From: Gymnopus androsaceus JB14
Taxonomy: Eukaryota; Basidiomycota; Agaricomycetes; Agaricales; Omphalotaceae
Assembly: GCA_009733575.1 (NCBI GenBank)
Contig: ML769470.1
Coordinates: 158,901 to 222,900 of the forward strand
Direction of reading: 5' to 3'
Length of the DNA: 64,000 nucleotides
Part shown: one piece after another, positions 44,441-55,221 of the stretch
Layout of the letters: each line of letters starts with the position of its first letter
Numbering within the stretch: position 1 is the first letter of the stretch
The notes under the pieces: model-generated
The model's input: only the letters and a program-made list of their open reading frames with translations
What the model was told of the DNA's origin: nothing
Database searches by the model: none
Made by a program: the position numbers and the translations under genes

Positions 44441-45737
44441 TTGATTTCTCAAAGGGTCGACTCTGCGAGTGATGAAGAGCGGGCGCCTATAAACGATTCT
44501 GTGGCGCTTGCCGATCACGCCGATTTGATTCATGGGGTACCCCGCATTTATCTCGGCAGCATTACAACTCAACCTTCTTCAAACGTTGCTGCTAGTGTGG
44601 CTACGGTTGAGATCTGGCAGAGGATTAGCTCTAGCTCAGTGGATCATCTGCTTGACTCGCGCACATCGGATCTACTCGCCACGGTTTCAGACGATCATCA
44701 TTTAAATACAGCAGCCCCACACTGAGATAGTTACCTTTTTGAACCAAGTTCAACAAGATTTCGACCCACAGATTCCTTTCCTTGAGCTGCTGAATCATGG
44801 TGAGCTGTCGAATTTTGTGCTTAAGGAATCAAAGACCAATCGGATTTCTAGGTCCAGTCCAACGGTTCTCGCAACTCTGATGTCTTGACGACTCATAGTG
44901 GTACCGACATTCCTCATGACCACGCTAAAGATGCGCTAAGGTTGGCTTTAGGCAGTATTCTAGCTCCAGTGAGTTTTCTATCTCTCTAAATTCTCCCTCA
45001 ACTCGTTTATTTCGATCTAGAAACGCTATACACCTAATCCCATGCCTCGGTCAACATCCTCTTCCGGAACTGCTAGTCCAGCCCATTTCCCTCTACCCTA
45101 TGGTGTAGGCACTCCATCGCCAGCTAATTCAAGCTCCCCAGTGCCTCAGAGTCAATCTCCGCACCCTAGCAGCCATCTAGCTTTCCCACATCCACATCAG
45201 CACCAGCACCTTCCTCATGTCCATTCTCATCTCGTTCCGGGACGAGAGCATGCCGCTCACAGTTTGAACCAGAGCACGTCCTCATCAACCGGCCATTCTC
45301 CACACTCGTCATTGCCTGCTACTCCGATCACTGAAACTGGTAGCAATAGCATGTCAAGCCCAAGCCCGTTTAACTACTATCCAAAACCTGGGCTGTTATC
45401 GCGATCTATAAGCTCGAGCAGCGCACACAGTACTCGTCCGACTCCTTCAGCTCCGAGTAATGGTGCTGCTGGAGCTGTTCCTGATGTCGCAGTCTTGCCA
45501 GCAAATCAGGCCCAGAATGGGAACACTGGTAATCAATTGGAGTCGGAAAGAATACACATGCATGCTCCTGCGCCACGGATTTCCAGTTCCGATGGTTCTC
45601 CGGGTCTTCCTCCTGCTCCTGCAGTCGCAGTAACGACTCCTGGCGGGACCCCAATCGGGAAGAACAAGTTCATTCAGACGTTGGAGGGCAAGACGCATAG
45701 TGCTTGGGAGGCATTGATACATGGATCTTTTTCCTAG
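44441..45737 (+). CDS. unrecognised Ser/Pro/His-rich protein
   Basis: The left part reads DSASDEERAPINDSVALADH and ATVEIWQRISSSSVDHLLDS. A shift near 44718 gives EIVTFLNQVQQDFDPQIPFL. Introns at about 44801-44851 and 44970-45020 lead through HDHAKDALRLALGSILAP to a long final exon RYTPNPMPRSTSSSGTASPA that is rich in Ser, Pro and His (HPHQHQHLPHVHSHL). The end looks conserved (NKFIQTLEGKTHSAWEALIH, GSFS, stop 45735-45737). The start is unresolved: no ATG in frame, so an upstream exon is probable. The composition suggests a disordered regulatory protein. No family recognised. Confidence 0.55.
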
Positions 45738-46034
45738 GCAAAGACGTGTAGAGGCCTTTAAATTCTTTGACTTTTCTACAGTAGAGTCACGGTCTCCAAA
45801 ATTCGGAAGATATGATGCCTCTTCCTCGGAGGGAAGGATGGGTCTTGAACTTTGTAGAAGTATTAACATCGATTCCTTGTATATTTTGTCACATCCTATT
45901 TTCGCTGCTGTTGTTGTTTTATTAGCGCATTATGTACCGATACCCGCTCTGTTTATAATAAATTGGAGGACGTGTCATTGAGATTCTTGCGGCGGACCGG
46001 GATGGTTAATCTAGCGCCCATACTAAGACTTTGC

Positions 46035-47708
46035 ATGTTCTTCTTCCGCCAACGCGTTTCTCATATCTGTTCTTTTCTTTTACCTACCAAAAAACGTTAT
46101 CAGGCCTCCTGCTTCGATTTCCTTGTTTGCATTTAGGCAACTATCGGCGACATCGCGGTTTGTATACCTGGAAAACAAGGACATTGAGGAAAAAGCAGAA
46201 AGGTTCGGGAGTATCAAGTCCATTGATTTTCGTAAGACTCTTTTTTTCCTCGCTGTATTTTGCTTAACTCTTCGGCACTATGCTACAGTGAACAAAGAAA
46301 CTGCTGGCTTTGCCAACGTTGAGTTCTCAAACCCTGAGGATGCTCAGAACTTTTACGAGACCGCGCTCGAATCTGGGTTGGTTTTTCATGGTCGACGAAG
46401 TAGAGTCGAGCTCGGAGATGAGGTTCAGGCACGAGTCCTACCGCACAGAAAGACTTTAGAAGTCTCTACCCCTACTAGTTGCATATTCATCGGACAACTG
46501 CGTGGTGGAACCACGAAGCAAGAGATCAGGGAGATATTTGCTCCTTTTGGTACAATTATCCGCATAAACATGCATGGTAAAGATTATGCTCGCATCGAAT
46601 ACGAATCTATAGAGCAAGCCTCAGCTGCCATGCAGGCTCTTAATACTGGAACAACCAGCATTGTCGGCACTCTGGGGTATAGTGGGAAGAAATCCCGTCC
46701 TTTGAATCCTCCTTCTACCACACTTTGTTTTGTCGGCTACCGAGGAGACGAGACTGATTTGCGGGTGGCTTTATCACCTTATGAGGACAAAATATTGTAC
46801 ATCAAAATGGGTTGGATATATTGCTCCGCGATCTTCTTTTTTTTTTTTTTTGCTAACGTGCTATTTCTGTGCTCCAGTGGGCAGCCAACGTGGCTTCATT
46901 GTTTTCAACAACGCCAATCACCCTTGTCAAGTCTGAGACGCTCGAGTAGGTCAAGGACGCCTTGCACCATACCCGAACTCTCGCTGGCCATACCCTCTAT
47001 CTCAAGTTCCCGAAACAGTCACCGCTTCCGCCTTCTACCGTCCTCCATTTGACTGGCTACGCGGGTGATGAGGCCGATTTGTGGGCGGCTTTATCATCAT
47101 ACAATGAAAAAATATTGGGCATTCGGTTGCGTATGTTGTATTCTCCTCTCGCTTCCCTGTTTTTGCTCATTTACCACTTGAGTGCTCCAGTGAATAGCCA
47201 TATGGGTTTCGTTAACTGCAAAAGCATCGATGATGCCACTACCGTCAAAGATGCCTTGGACCAAACCGAAACTCCCGCTGGCCACACTCTCCATCTCAAG
47301 TTCTCGAACCCGTTACCGCATCCGCCTTCTACCAACCTCCATTTGACCGGCTACGCAGGTGATGAAGCCGATTTGTGGGCGGCTTTATCATCCTACAATG
47401 AAAAAACACTGGGCATTCGGTTGCGTATGTTGTATTCTCCTCTCATTCCTCTGTTTTTGCTCATTTACCGCTTGTGTGCTCTAGTGAGCAACGATATGGG
47501 CTTCATTTACTTCAGAAGCATCGATGATGCCACTACCGTCAAAGATGCCTTGGACCAAACTCAAACTCCCGCTGGACACGTCCTCAACCTCAAATTCTCT
47601 AAATCCCGTATAAGAAAAACGGACGTCTCACGTATTTCAAATTTCTTGAACACCGCCAGTGGGGACAAGTGGGCGTCCATGATGAAACGGGACGAGGGAA
47701 TCGCTTGA
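46035..47708 (+). CDS. RRM protein with three tandem C-terminal RRM units
   Basis: Paralogue of the genes at 7.4 and 48.0 kb. Start MFFFRQRVSHICSFLLPTK; an extra A in the A-run near 46089-46094 shifts the leader relative to the 48-kb copy. RRM1 (RFGSIKSIDF, intron, TAGFANVEF) lacks its RNP2: a 21-bp in-frame deletion leaves VYLENKDIEE where the paralogue has VYLGNLPYHLENKDIEE. RRM2: CIFIGQLRGGTTKQEIREIF. Then three units of the pattern GYxGDExDLxxALSxY...intron...GFxxxxSIDDATxVKDAL at about 46711, 47024 and 47325. The end is SGDKWASMMKRDEGIA, stop 47706-47708. The first unit needs a frame correction near 46930. Presumed RNA-binding. Confidence 0.75.
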
Positions 47709-47963
47709 AAAGGCTCTCGTTGACGAAATTGAAATTCACCAGTCGGAAGAAAGGATGCGACTTGAACTTTGTAGAAGTATTAACATTGATTCCTTGTATT
47801 TTTTGTCACATCCTATTTTCGCTGTTGTTGTTGTTTTATTAGCCCATATGTACCATCTGTGTATAATACGCAATCTTTAAGTTTAATTAGAGGACGTGTC
47901 ATTGAAACTTACATAAGATTCGTGCGGCAGACCGGGACGGTTAATCTAGCGCCCATACTTAGC

Positions 47964-49883
47964 ATGTTCTTCTTACGCCAACGCGTTTCTCATATCTGTT
48001 CTTCTCTTTTACCTACAAAAAATGTTATCAGGCCTCCTGCTTCGATTTCCTTGTTTGCATTCAGGCAACTATCGACGACATCCCGGTTTGTATACCTGGG
48101 TAACCTGCCGTATCATTTGGAAAACAAGGACATTGAGGAAAGAGCAGAAAGGTTCGGGAGTATCAAGTCTATTGATTTCCGTAAGACTCTTTTGTTTCCT
48201 TGCTTTATCTTGCCTAACTCTTCGGCGCTATGTTACAGTGAACAAAGAAACTGCTGGGTTTGCCAACGTTGAGTTCTCAAACCCCGAGGATGCTCAGAAC
48301 TTTTACGAAACTGCACTCAAATCTGGGTTGGTTTTTCATGGTCAACGAAGTAGAGTCGAGCTCGTCGATGAGGTCCAGACACGAGTCCTACCACCTAGAA
48401 AGACTTTAAAGCTTTCTGTCCCCAATAATAACATATTCATTGGAAATCTGCAAAGTGGAACCACGAAGGAAGAGATCAGAGAGATATTTGCTCCTTTTGG
48501 TACAATTGTCCACATAAACATTGCTGTGAACAGGCGTGGCAGCGATTTTGCTCATGTCGTATACGAATCTATAGAGCAAGCCTCGGCTGCCATGCAGGCG
48601 CTCAATAATGGAACAACCAGCATTGCTGGCAGATACATCACTCTGCAGTATGCTGCGGGGAAACCGGAACCAGCGAATCCTCCTTCTACCACGCTCTATC
48701 TTGACGGCTACTTAGGCGACGAGGCAGATCTGCGGGCGGCTCTATCATCGTATGAGGGCAAAATATCGTACGTCAAACTAAGTATGACATATTGCTCCTC
48801 CTTGTTCTCCACTTTTTGCTAATCTGCTATTTCTGTGCTCCAGTGGGTAACCATGGCTTCATCGGATTCAGCAACATCGATGATGCTACTGCCGTCAAAG
48901 TTGCCTTGCACCAAACCCAAACTCCCGCTAGTCACACCCTCAGGCTCAGGTTCTCGAAGCCGTCTGTACATCGGCCTCCTATGGACATCTATTTAATTGA
49001 CTACGCAGGTGATGAGGCCGATTTGCGAGCGGCTCTATCATCGTATACCGAAAAAATATTGAAAATTTGGTTGCGTACGTTTGTATTGCTCCTCTCGCTC
49101 CTCCATTTCTGCTTGTTTACCGTTTGTGTACCCCAGCGAAGAGACAAATTGGCTTCATCCGTTTCAAAAGCCCCGATGATGGCAATATCGTTAAAGAAGC
49201 CTTGGACAAAACCCAAACTCCCGCTGGCCACACCCTCAATCTCAGCTTCTCAAAAACACCGAACCCTCCTTCTAACACGCTCTATTTTGTCGGCTACCCA
49301 GGCAACGAGGCAGATCTGCGGGCGGCTTTATCATCGTATGAGGACAAAATATTGTACATCAAAATGGGTATGATATATTGCTCTTCCTTGTTCCACTTTT
49401 TGCTAATGTGCTACTTCTGTGCTCCAGTGGGCAACCAACAAGGCTTCATCGGATTCAAAAGCATCGATGATGCTACTGCCGTCAAAGACGCCTTGCACAT
49501 AACCCAAACTTCCGCCGGTCCCATCCTCAATCTCAAGTTCTCGAAACCGTCTCCGAATACGCCTTCTAACAAACTCCATTTAGTTGGTTATGCGGGTGAT
49601 GAGGCTGATTTGCGGGCCGCTTTATCATCGTACAATGAAAACATATTGGACATTCGGTTGCGTGCGTTGTATTGCTCCTCTCGATCCTCCATTTTTGCTC
49701 ATTTATTGTTTATGTGCCCTAGTAAGCCGAAAAATGGGTTTCATCAAATTCAAAAGCATCGATGACGCCACTACCGCTAAAGGTGCCTTGGACCAAACCC
49801 AAACTCCAGCTGGCCACATCCTCAACCTCATTTTCTCGAAGCCCCCTAGGATACATACTACTGGGTATAGGAAAAACTGTTAG
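47964..49883 (+). CDS. RRM protein with four tandem C-terminal RRM units
   Basis: Start MFFLRQRVSHICSSLLPTKN, leader like the 46-kb gene and probably mitochondrial. RRM1: RFVYLGNLPYHLENKDIEE, intron, TAGFANVEF. RRM2: IFIGNLQSGTTKEEIREIFA, DFAHVVYES. Four compact RRM units follow at about 48680, 48977, 49268 and 49563, each with RNP2-like LY/LH-x-GY, an intron in the beta2-beta3 loop, and RNP1-like GFIxFxSIDDAT. Read-through ends at TAG 49881-49883 (GYRKNC). If GTTAGT at 49879 is used as a donor to the AG at 49949, the tail becomes GNQGSRLKRAR with a stop at 49987-49989. Frames across the introns are consistent, so this copy looks functional. Confidence 0.8.
48680..49855 (+). repeat. four tandem exon-intron-exon units of about 295 bp, each one RRM
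   Basis: Units start near 48680, 48977, 49268 and 49563. Each carries a half-RRM exon (GDEADLRAALSSY), an intron of about 55 nt at the same codon position beginning GTATG or GTACG/GTGCG, and the second half (GFIGFKSIDDATAVKDAL). The gene at 46 kb has three such units and the gene at 7.4 kb one. Confidence 0.85.
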
Positions 49884-50110
49884 TACTTAGTCGTATCCTT
49901 ATCAACTGGATATGATCTTATCGCGTATACCAAATCGATTGAACGCAGTGAGTGGAAACCAGGGTAGTCGCTTGAAAAGGGCTCGTTGACGAGAAGAGAG
50001 CAAAATATAAATAATTCGGTATTTCACCAAATCCCGCATTAGTTAACTGCATTGTGCTTACAGTGTACTGTGCCGTATGCGAAATTCAAATTTTGTAACG
50101 TTCCCGAATG

Positions 50111-50875
50111 TCAGTCGTATCCCGGATGACGCTTAGGACACTTGTCTAGATACCCCTCCAACCTATGGATCCTCTTCCTCAACTTCTCCTGTTTCTCTTT
50201 AGCGTCCGCCAATTTGATCTCCAGATCCTCTTTATCCAGATCAGCCTCGTAATTCTGGGATTTGAGACGGCGGATCTTTTCCAACCCCTCCTTCTCCCTC
50301 TGGAGTGCCGAGTTCAACTTGCTCTGATAATTAGCAACATCGGATTGTGCTGCCCGCCTGGCTCTTGCTTCGTCGTCAGCCAGACTTTCAAGCCGGCGTA
50401 TACTGTACTCGTGATTCCTTGTCGCTTCATCTGCCCTGTTCCGAGCCAGAACTTTCTCGCGGTCGACTTGGGCAAGCCATTCCTTCTCTTTTCTATCAGC
50501 GCTGGCTTGATACTCTTTCAAAGCCGCCTGAGCCTTCTCCTGCTCATCTGAAAACTTCTTCAGCTGCTCATCGTGCATCTGCTTCATCTCCTGTCTTTCC
50601 TTTTCGAGCTTCTCTTGCATTACTCTCGAATCTTCCTCCGCCCTCGCAAACACTTCCAGAATTTCCTTTTCCTTCAACGTCAGTTTCGCCATTTTCTCAT
50701 CGATCAAACGCTCCCTCTCTTCAAGTTGATTACTGAGAAGCTTGAAATCTGTCTCGATAGCTTTTCCGGCCTCTGTCTCGGCGAAAGAAAGGTGGTCGTT
50801 GACCATATCTTTTGCGACTCTGGGGACAAACCCTTCGTTCATTGCCAGATCGCTAAAAATGCTCGTGAGTCTCAA
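50111..50875 (-). CDS. coiled-coil protein 1 of the split-GTPase locus
   Basis: About 250 residues. The N-terminal block LAMNEGFVPRVAKDMVNDHL then SFAETEAGK is shared with the three neighbours. It is followed by a long unbroken heptad-type coiled coil rich in Glu, Lys, Arg and Gln (for example RLIDEKMAKLTLKEKEILEV). The tail RIHRLEGYLDKCPKRHPGYD carries one Cys. The MRLTSIFSDL start may be preceded by a short exon, as in the paralogues, which each have a basic first exon of about 12 codons. The block xxMVxxxxSFxETEAGK resembles the helix that follows the G domain in fungal AIG1-like GTPases; here there is no G domain. Read on the minus strand, facing away from the others. Confidence 0.75.
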   Translation of the reverse strand: MRLTSIFSDLAMNEGFVPRVAKDMVNDHLSFAETEAGKAIETDFKLLSNQLEERERLIDEKMAKLTLKEKEILEVFARAEEDSRVMQEKLEKERQEMKQMHDEQLKKFSDEQEKAQAALKEYQASADRKEKEWLAQVDREKVLARNRADEATRNHEYSIRRLESLADDEARARRAAQSDVANYQSKLNSALQREKEGLEKIRRLKSQNYEADLDKEDLEIKLADAKEKQEKLRKRIHRLEGYLDKCPKRHPGYD

Positions 50876-51311
50876 GCTCGCAGGACAACTTTTCTGTAGA
50901 CCAACTTTATGTTTACTGAGTTGTGTCGGTTTGTTCTCATCTGGAAAATAGATGTTACTATGTTGTGGTTACACGAGCAGCTCAACCGCTGCTTGCTTTA
51001 AAGTTCGGCCCTCTTGAAAACGTGTTCCAACGTCAGTTGACAGCTTGTATGATCTCTTTTTAGTCCGTTGAATGATGAATCACGCAGCTGAATGGGATAT
51101 ATGCGTAGATATCAATCACGATTCAAGTACCATACTTGATCTACAAGCTGCTTCAAAGGCGTTTCTGGGGCACTGCCAATGAAGCTTCCAAACAATACGT
51201 ATGTCAATATTGATCTTGAGTCGGCTGATAGCCTGCTACCTAACTCCTATAAAGTACTTAAAGCCTACTACTTGATTTGGCGGGGATCACCTATTCATTC
51301 GCTGCTTTACC

Positions 51312-52434
51312 ATGACCAAGTTTAACATGCAAAAAGCGAAGAGTGCCAGGCTAGTAGTCATTGGCATCTCCTTTACTTCTTGAACCTCACGCTATTTTTT
51401 CAGGCAAGCTCTCGAGGAGCTTTTAAACTTGAAGCCTTTTGTAGCGGCATGCGCCAGAGATATGGTGGACCACGGAATGAGCTTTGGAGAAACAGCCGCA
51501 GGGAAGGAACTTCTGAAGGAGCTTCTCGCACTGAAAGCTCAACTTGACGCTGCCAACTCGGAGATGGAGGATAGGGTGAAGGAAATCGAGGAAAATCAGA
51601 AGAAAATCTTGGAGGCTTTAGAAGCGGAAAGGAAGAAAAACGACAAGGTTCGGGATGACTTCGAGAGGGAGTCACAACAGCGGAAGCAGGATATCATGGA
51701 GCAGCAGGAGTCCATTCGTCAGTTGAGACGGGACATGGAAAACAAGGCTGACAATGCGAGAAGGGATCTACAGGATTCTCTAAATCGCAAGATGAAGGTT
51801 ATGGAAGCCCGAGTCTCGAGCTTGCAGGCAAAAGTGCGAGAACGAGCAGATGCTGCGGCGAAGGCCGAAAAGGCCTCCAAGGCTGCTATACATCGGCTCG
51901 AAGCGCAAGCTCAAGAAGCAGAAGGAGTCGAGAGACTTGAATCGAAAGGAAATGGAAAAGATCGAAAAGAGGATTGCTCGCACCAATGCGAAGACGAAGG
52001 AGTTGGAGCGAAAGGAAGCGAGGAGGCAAAGGAAAATGGAGAAGCTCGAAAGAAAGCTGCAAAGGGCCGGGGGTAATCAGCCCGTCATTGACACTCTTGG
52101 TGACGGCTGCAAGTGTCCCAGGTGTCCTGACTGCCCCAAGTGTCCTGACTGTCCCAAATGTCCAAAGTGTCCCAAGTGTCCCAAATGCCCGGTTTATCCA
52201 TGCCCTCGTTGTCCAGATCGTCCTATCTACATCATAAACCTCCCTTGCCCTCCACAACCAGTCCAACCATGCCCACCTCAGCTGCCTATTATTATACCAA
52301 ACCCCCCACCACCTGCACCAGAACCGCCGCAGATGACCATGGAACAGTACCTCGCGGATCCTGGGGTTCAGGCATGGCGAGCTCAGAACGCCGCTCCTGC
52401 ACAACAATGCATTCCCATGCCGCGATGGTGTTAG
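51312..52434 (+). CDS. coiled-coil protein 2 with Cys-Pro-x repeats
   Basis: Exon 1 MTKFNMQKAKSAR, then a GC-AG intron (51350-51403). Exon 2 begins ALEELLNLKPFVAACARDMV, then DHGMSFGETAAGKELL. A coiled coil of about 130 residues follows. Near 51895-51905 a one-base shift moves to the frame reading KKQKESRDLNRKEMEKIEKR. After the coil comes a striking run of C-P-x triplets (CPRCPDCPKCPDCPKCPKC and on), then Pro-rich sequence, the module TMEQYLADPGVQAWRAQ and the final PMPRWC. The Cys run codes at about 52110-52220. The module is shared at DNA level with coiled-coil protein 3. Function unknown; metal binding or disulphide cross-linking by the Cys repeats is a guess. Confidence 0.72.
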
Positions 52435-53111
52435 TGGGGCAGTTCCAATACATTGTTCAATACTACGGGTCGTTTGCTTACTATGCATTTTCGCGGCTGT
52501 ACTACTATTAGCTATTCTCTTTCTACGTGACATATAGGCCTAAAACAGTCCTATAAGACTCGGGGGTTTGCGGTTAGTAACCTGCGGAGAACTTTGTGTC
52601 GTCCGAAAACCTTGTCAAGTTCTTTCTCGTGCCTAAAACGAGGCTACATACTGCTACATGTCGGAAGACGGGCGACAGGTGAAATTCAACAGTTTTGTGC
52701 GAGTACTGCAGGATAAACTTGATTATATGTTATCGCTGACAAGAGGAATGCTATCTCCACCCTCATCTCTTAGCGGATTAGCGGTGCCAATAGCGAGATC
52801 CACGGATACAATTTGACAATATCGACGATAACTATAGTACTAACAGTCCTGACTAGGTAAAATAGATGGAATCTTTGTATAGTTATTGAAATATCGACTC
52901 TGGCAAAATGCGGATGATTGAATACTGACCAGTAAGAGAACGTCCTCGTTTTCCTGTCAGTTCTTGAGCAGTGTCTGATGAGCCTTTCGCCTACTTATTG
53001 GTATCAAGGGTATCAACACAAGGGATACACGTTCTAAGCAGGACGAATATGGTAATGGAAGAGCTTTCATTGAGTAGATGTGACTATTTGAGAAATAAAT
53101 AGTGGGGACCT

Positions 53112-53883
53112 ATGGCTCCTTCTACTTTGTACTACGACACCTACAAACCTACCCATGTCAACACCAACGCCCGTTATCCTGTGAGTAAATGTATAATATA
53201 TATATATCCTCTTTCACCAAGTAGCGAGGACTCACCTGCGACCACTGCTAGTGTTATGGGCTGCACTGGCAGCGGAAAGACCACCGCATGTACTCCATCT
53301 AAATTTCAAGGATACATTCTCTCATATGCATCCGTATCACAGTTCATCAACACATTCCTCGATGAGAAGGACCAACTCCTGTCAGGGGACGATTTGGAGT
53401 CAGTCACCCAAGAAATCGCCGACGTAGAAGCTGTTGTCGGTGGGAAGAAAGTGATGCTTGTCGATACACCGGGATTCGACGACACCTTCAGGCCTGAATT
53501 GACGATTGCGACAACCATAGCAGAATGGCTCGCCAAAAGGTAGGACCAATATCCATGATATCAGCCGTGCATAGTGCTGACATGTAGATGCATCTCTCAG
53601 ATACGAAGGGGGTGCCATGATCAACGGAATCATCTACATGCGCGATATTAGGAAAGTGAGGACAACTCATTCTGATATTGCCAACCGTATCATGTTTGAG
53701 AAGCTGATTGGTGAAGAAAATTTCGCCAACGTTCGCCTCGTCACAAGCTTCTGGCCCCCGGAATCGAATGCTAGGGAGACTAAGCTATGCGAAGAACGCG
53801 AGCAGAAATTGATGACAAAGTTTTGGAAGGATATGGCTGTCCGAGGCTCGACTGCAGGCAGATTCAATATTTACGATGATTAG
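53112..53883 (+). CDS. stand-alone AIG1/IMAP-like G domain
   Basis: G domain of the fungal AIG1-like (GIMAP-related) P-loop GTPases. P-loop: VMGCTGSGKTT, followed after a GC-AG intron (53286-53342) by FINTFLDEKDQ. The intron is 57 nt, a multiple of three and without stops, so naive translation inserts 19 residues into the P-loop. Switch II: VMLVDTPGFDDT. Then, after a second intron near 53542-53600, GAMINGIIYMRDIR (the family's GxIYLHxI block) and NVRLVTSFWPPE (G4 position, where TTxWD is usual). It stops at STAGRFNIYDD, just where the family's helical tail normally begins. About 220 residues without intron sequence. The N-terminal 40 residues read through a possible intron at 53181 that does not splice in phase. 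Confidence 0.75.
53286..53342 (+). other. in-frame GC-AG intron inside the P-loop region
   Basis: Donor ACCACC|GCATGT, acceptor ATCACAG|TTC. Splicing gives GKTT|FIN, the standard family sequence. No GT donor gives this frame. Confidence 0.8.
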
Positions 53884-54408
53884 ATTACTTAGTTGAATAT
53901 ATAGCTTATAGCGCGGGGAAGCACGATCCCCGTACGCGTGCAAGGCTTGCTTGTATTGTGCATGTTGTAAGTTGAAGCTTAGTGGGGACTGGACTGATGT
54001 TGCCAGACGCTCACCGTCTACCTGTGGAAAACCTTGAAAAGCCTCAAGGAGTCCCTGAGGAGTCCTGACCCTCAAATTTCTTGTTATTCGTTGAAATGGC
54101 CTACCAGGGATAGAACCAGCGTGACCTGACAGTCCTTAACAGATCCTTGACGCAAATCGGCGATCTGCCTGCATGTATGCGCGCTAGCCAGTAGATATCT
54201 GTAGATAGATTAACCGGAATGAAGGTGACCATGTAACGCCATTTTTCGACCGCAGAGTGGGCACATCTAATACAGAATATTAAGGTAAAATAGTACTTAT
54301 AAGCAAGTGCATCGAAATGTCGGAGAACTACCCTGTAGGGCTCATTTTTGAACTGCTCATCGTCTTCATACAAACCCGGTTTTCCTGACTCAGTCGCATT
54401 AACAAAAT

Positions 54409-55221
54409 ATGGATCCAAAAGCTAAACGAAATAGAAACATGAAGTGAGTAGACGAAAACATAATGAATAAATCGCCAAACTTACGACGGCGTAACAGTGC
54501 CATGATGGACGATCTCATGAACCAGAAAGGTTTCGTCCCTCCTGTTGCAAAGGACATGGTAGACAACAATATGTCTTTCGCCGAAACGGAGGCGGGGAAA
54601 ATCCTTGATGGCGATCTTGGAGAATTGAAGAAGCAGCTTGAAGAAACTCAGAAGGCGATGAAGGAGAAGGCTGAGCAGCTGGAAAGAATGGAAGAGAATA
54701 TGAGGCAGGCGCTTGCCAAAGAGCAGGAGAAGCAAGAGGAGCTTAGGCAGCAAATGCTTGATAGCGACGCAAAGCACACTGCGGCGCTGGATGAGATGAA
54801 GAAGGAAAATGCCCAGAAATTGGGGGATTCATCCAACGCGAATGCGGCCGAGATCCGGAGGATCGAAGCTGAGAGCACGAGGCGCATGGATGCTATGCGG
54901 GAAGACAGTAACAGACGTGCAAGGAGCCTTGACGCCCAACAAAATAATTCCCAAGGGCTGGAGAGTAAGCTCCAGGAGCGAATCAGGGCGAGCGAGAAAG
55001 AGAGACGGGAGGCTCAGAAAGAGAGAGAACAGGCGAAAAAGCGGCTAGAAAAGGCAGAGAAGCTGATCCAGAGGATCCAGGAAAAGCCCAAGAGATCTAA
55101 GGCTAAAAAGCCGCAGATGACCATGGAACAGTACCTCGCGGATCCTGGGGTTAAAGCATATAGAGCTGAGGCTAAAAAATATGCTGCCAGTGCTAAGTTT
55201 ACGCCTCCCAAATGGTGCTGA
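54409..55221 (+). CDS. coiled-coil protein 3 (intact)
   Basis: Exon 1 is basic: MDPKAKRNRNM. After a GT-AG intron (about 54447-54500) it reads AMMDDLMNQKGFVPPVAKDM, then VDNNMSFAETEAGKILDGDL, and then about 170 residues of coiled coil. The coil ends KRLEKAEKLIQRIQEKPKRS; the C-terminal module is TMEQYLADPGVKAYRAEAKK and the last residues are PPKWC. The 42 bp encoding the start of this module (55111-55152) are identical to 52327-52368 in coiled-coil gene 2. About 265 residues, no frame problem. The tail is a distinct swapped module compared with protein 4, although the N-terminal two thirds are close. Confidence 0.82.

Noticed and set aside
44433..44459. Perfect 11-bp stem hairpin (CGACCCTTTGA...TCAAAGGGTCG)
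   Set aside because: Short, near an unresolved gene start, and lengths like this occur by chance; no link to a terminator or operator in a eukaryote.
52110..52220. CRISPR-like short repeats
   Set aside because: The periodic TGTCCC words are codons of the Cys-Pro-x protein repeat, with no spacers, in a fungal genome.
53181..53222. Intron in the 5' part of the GTPase gene (GTGAGT donor)
   Set aside because: All available acceptors give a stop or a frame that misses the P-loop, while read-through is open; left unspliced in the call.
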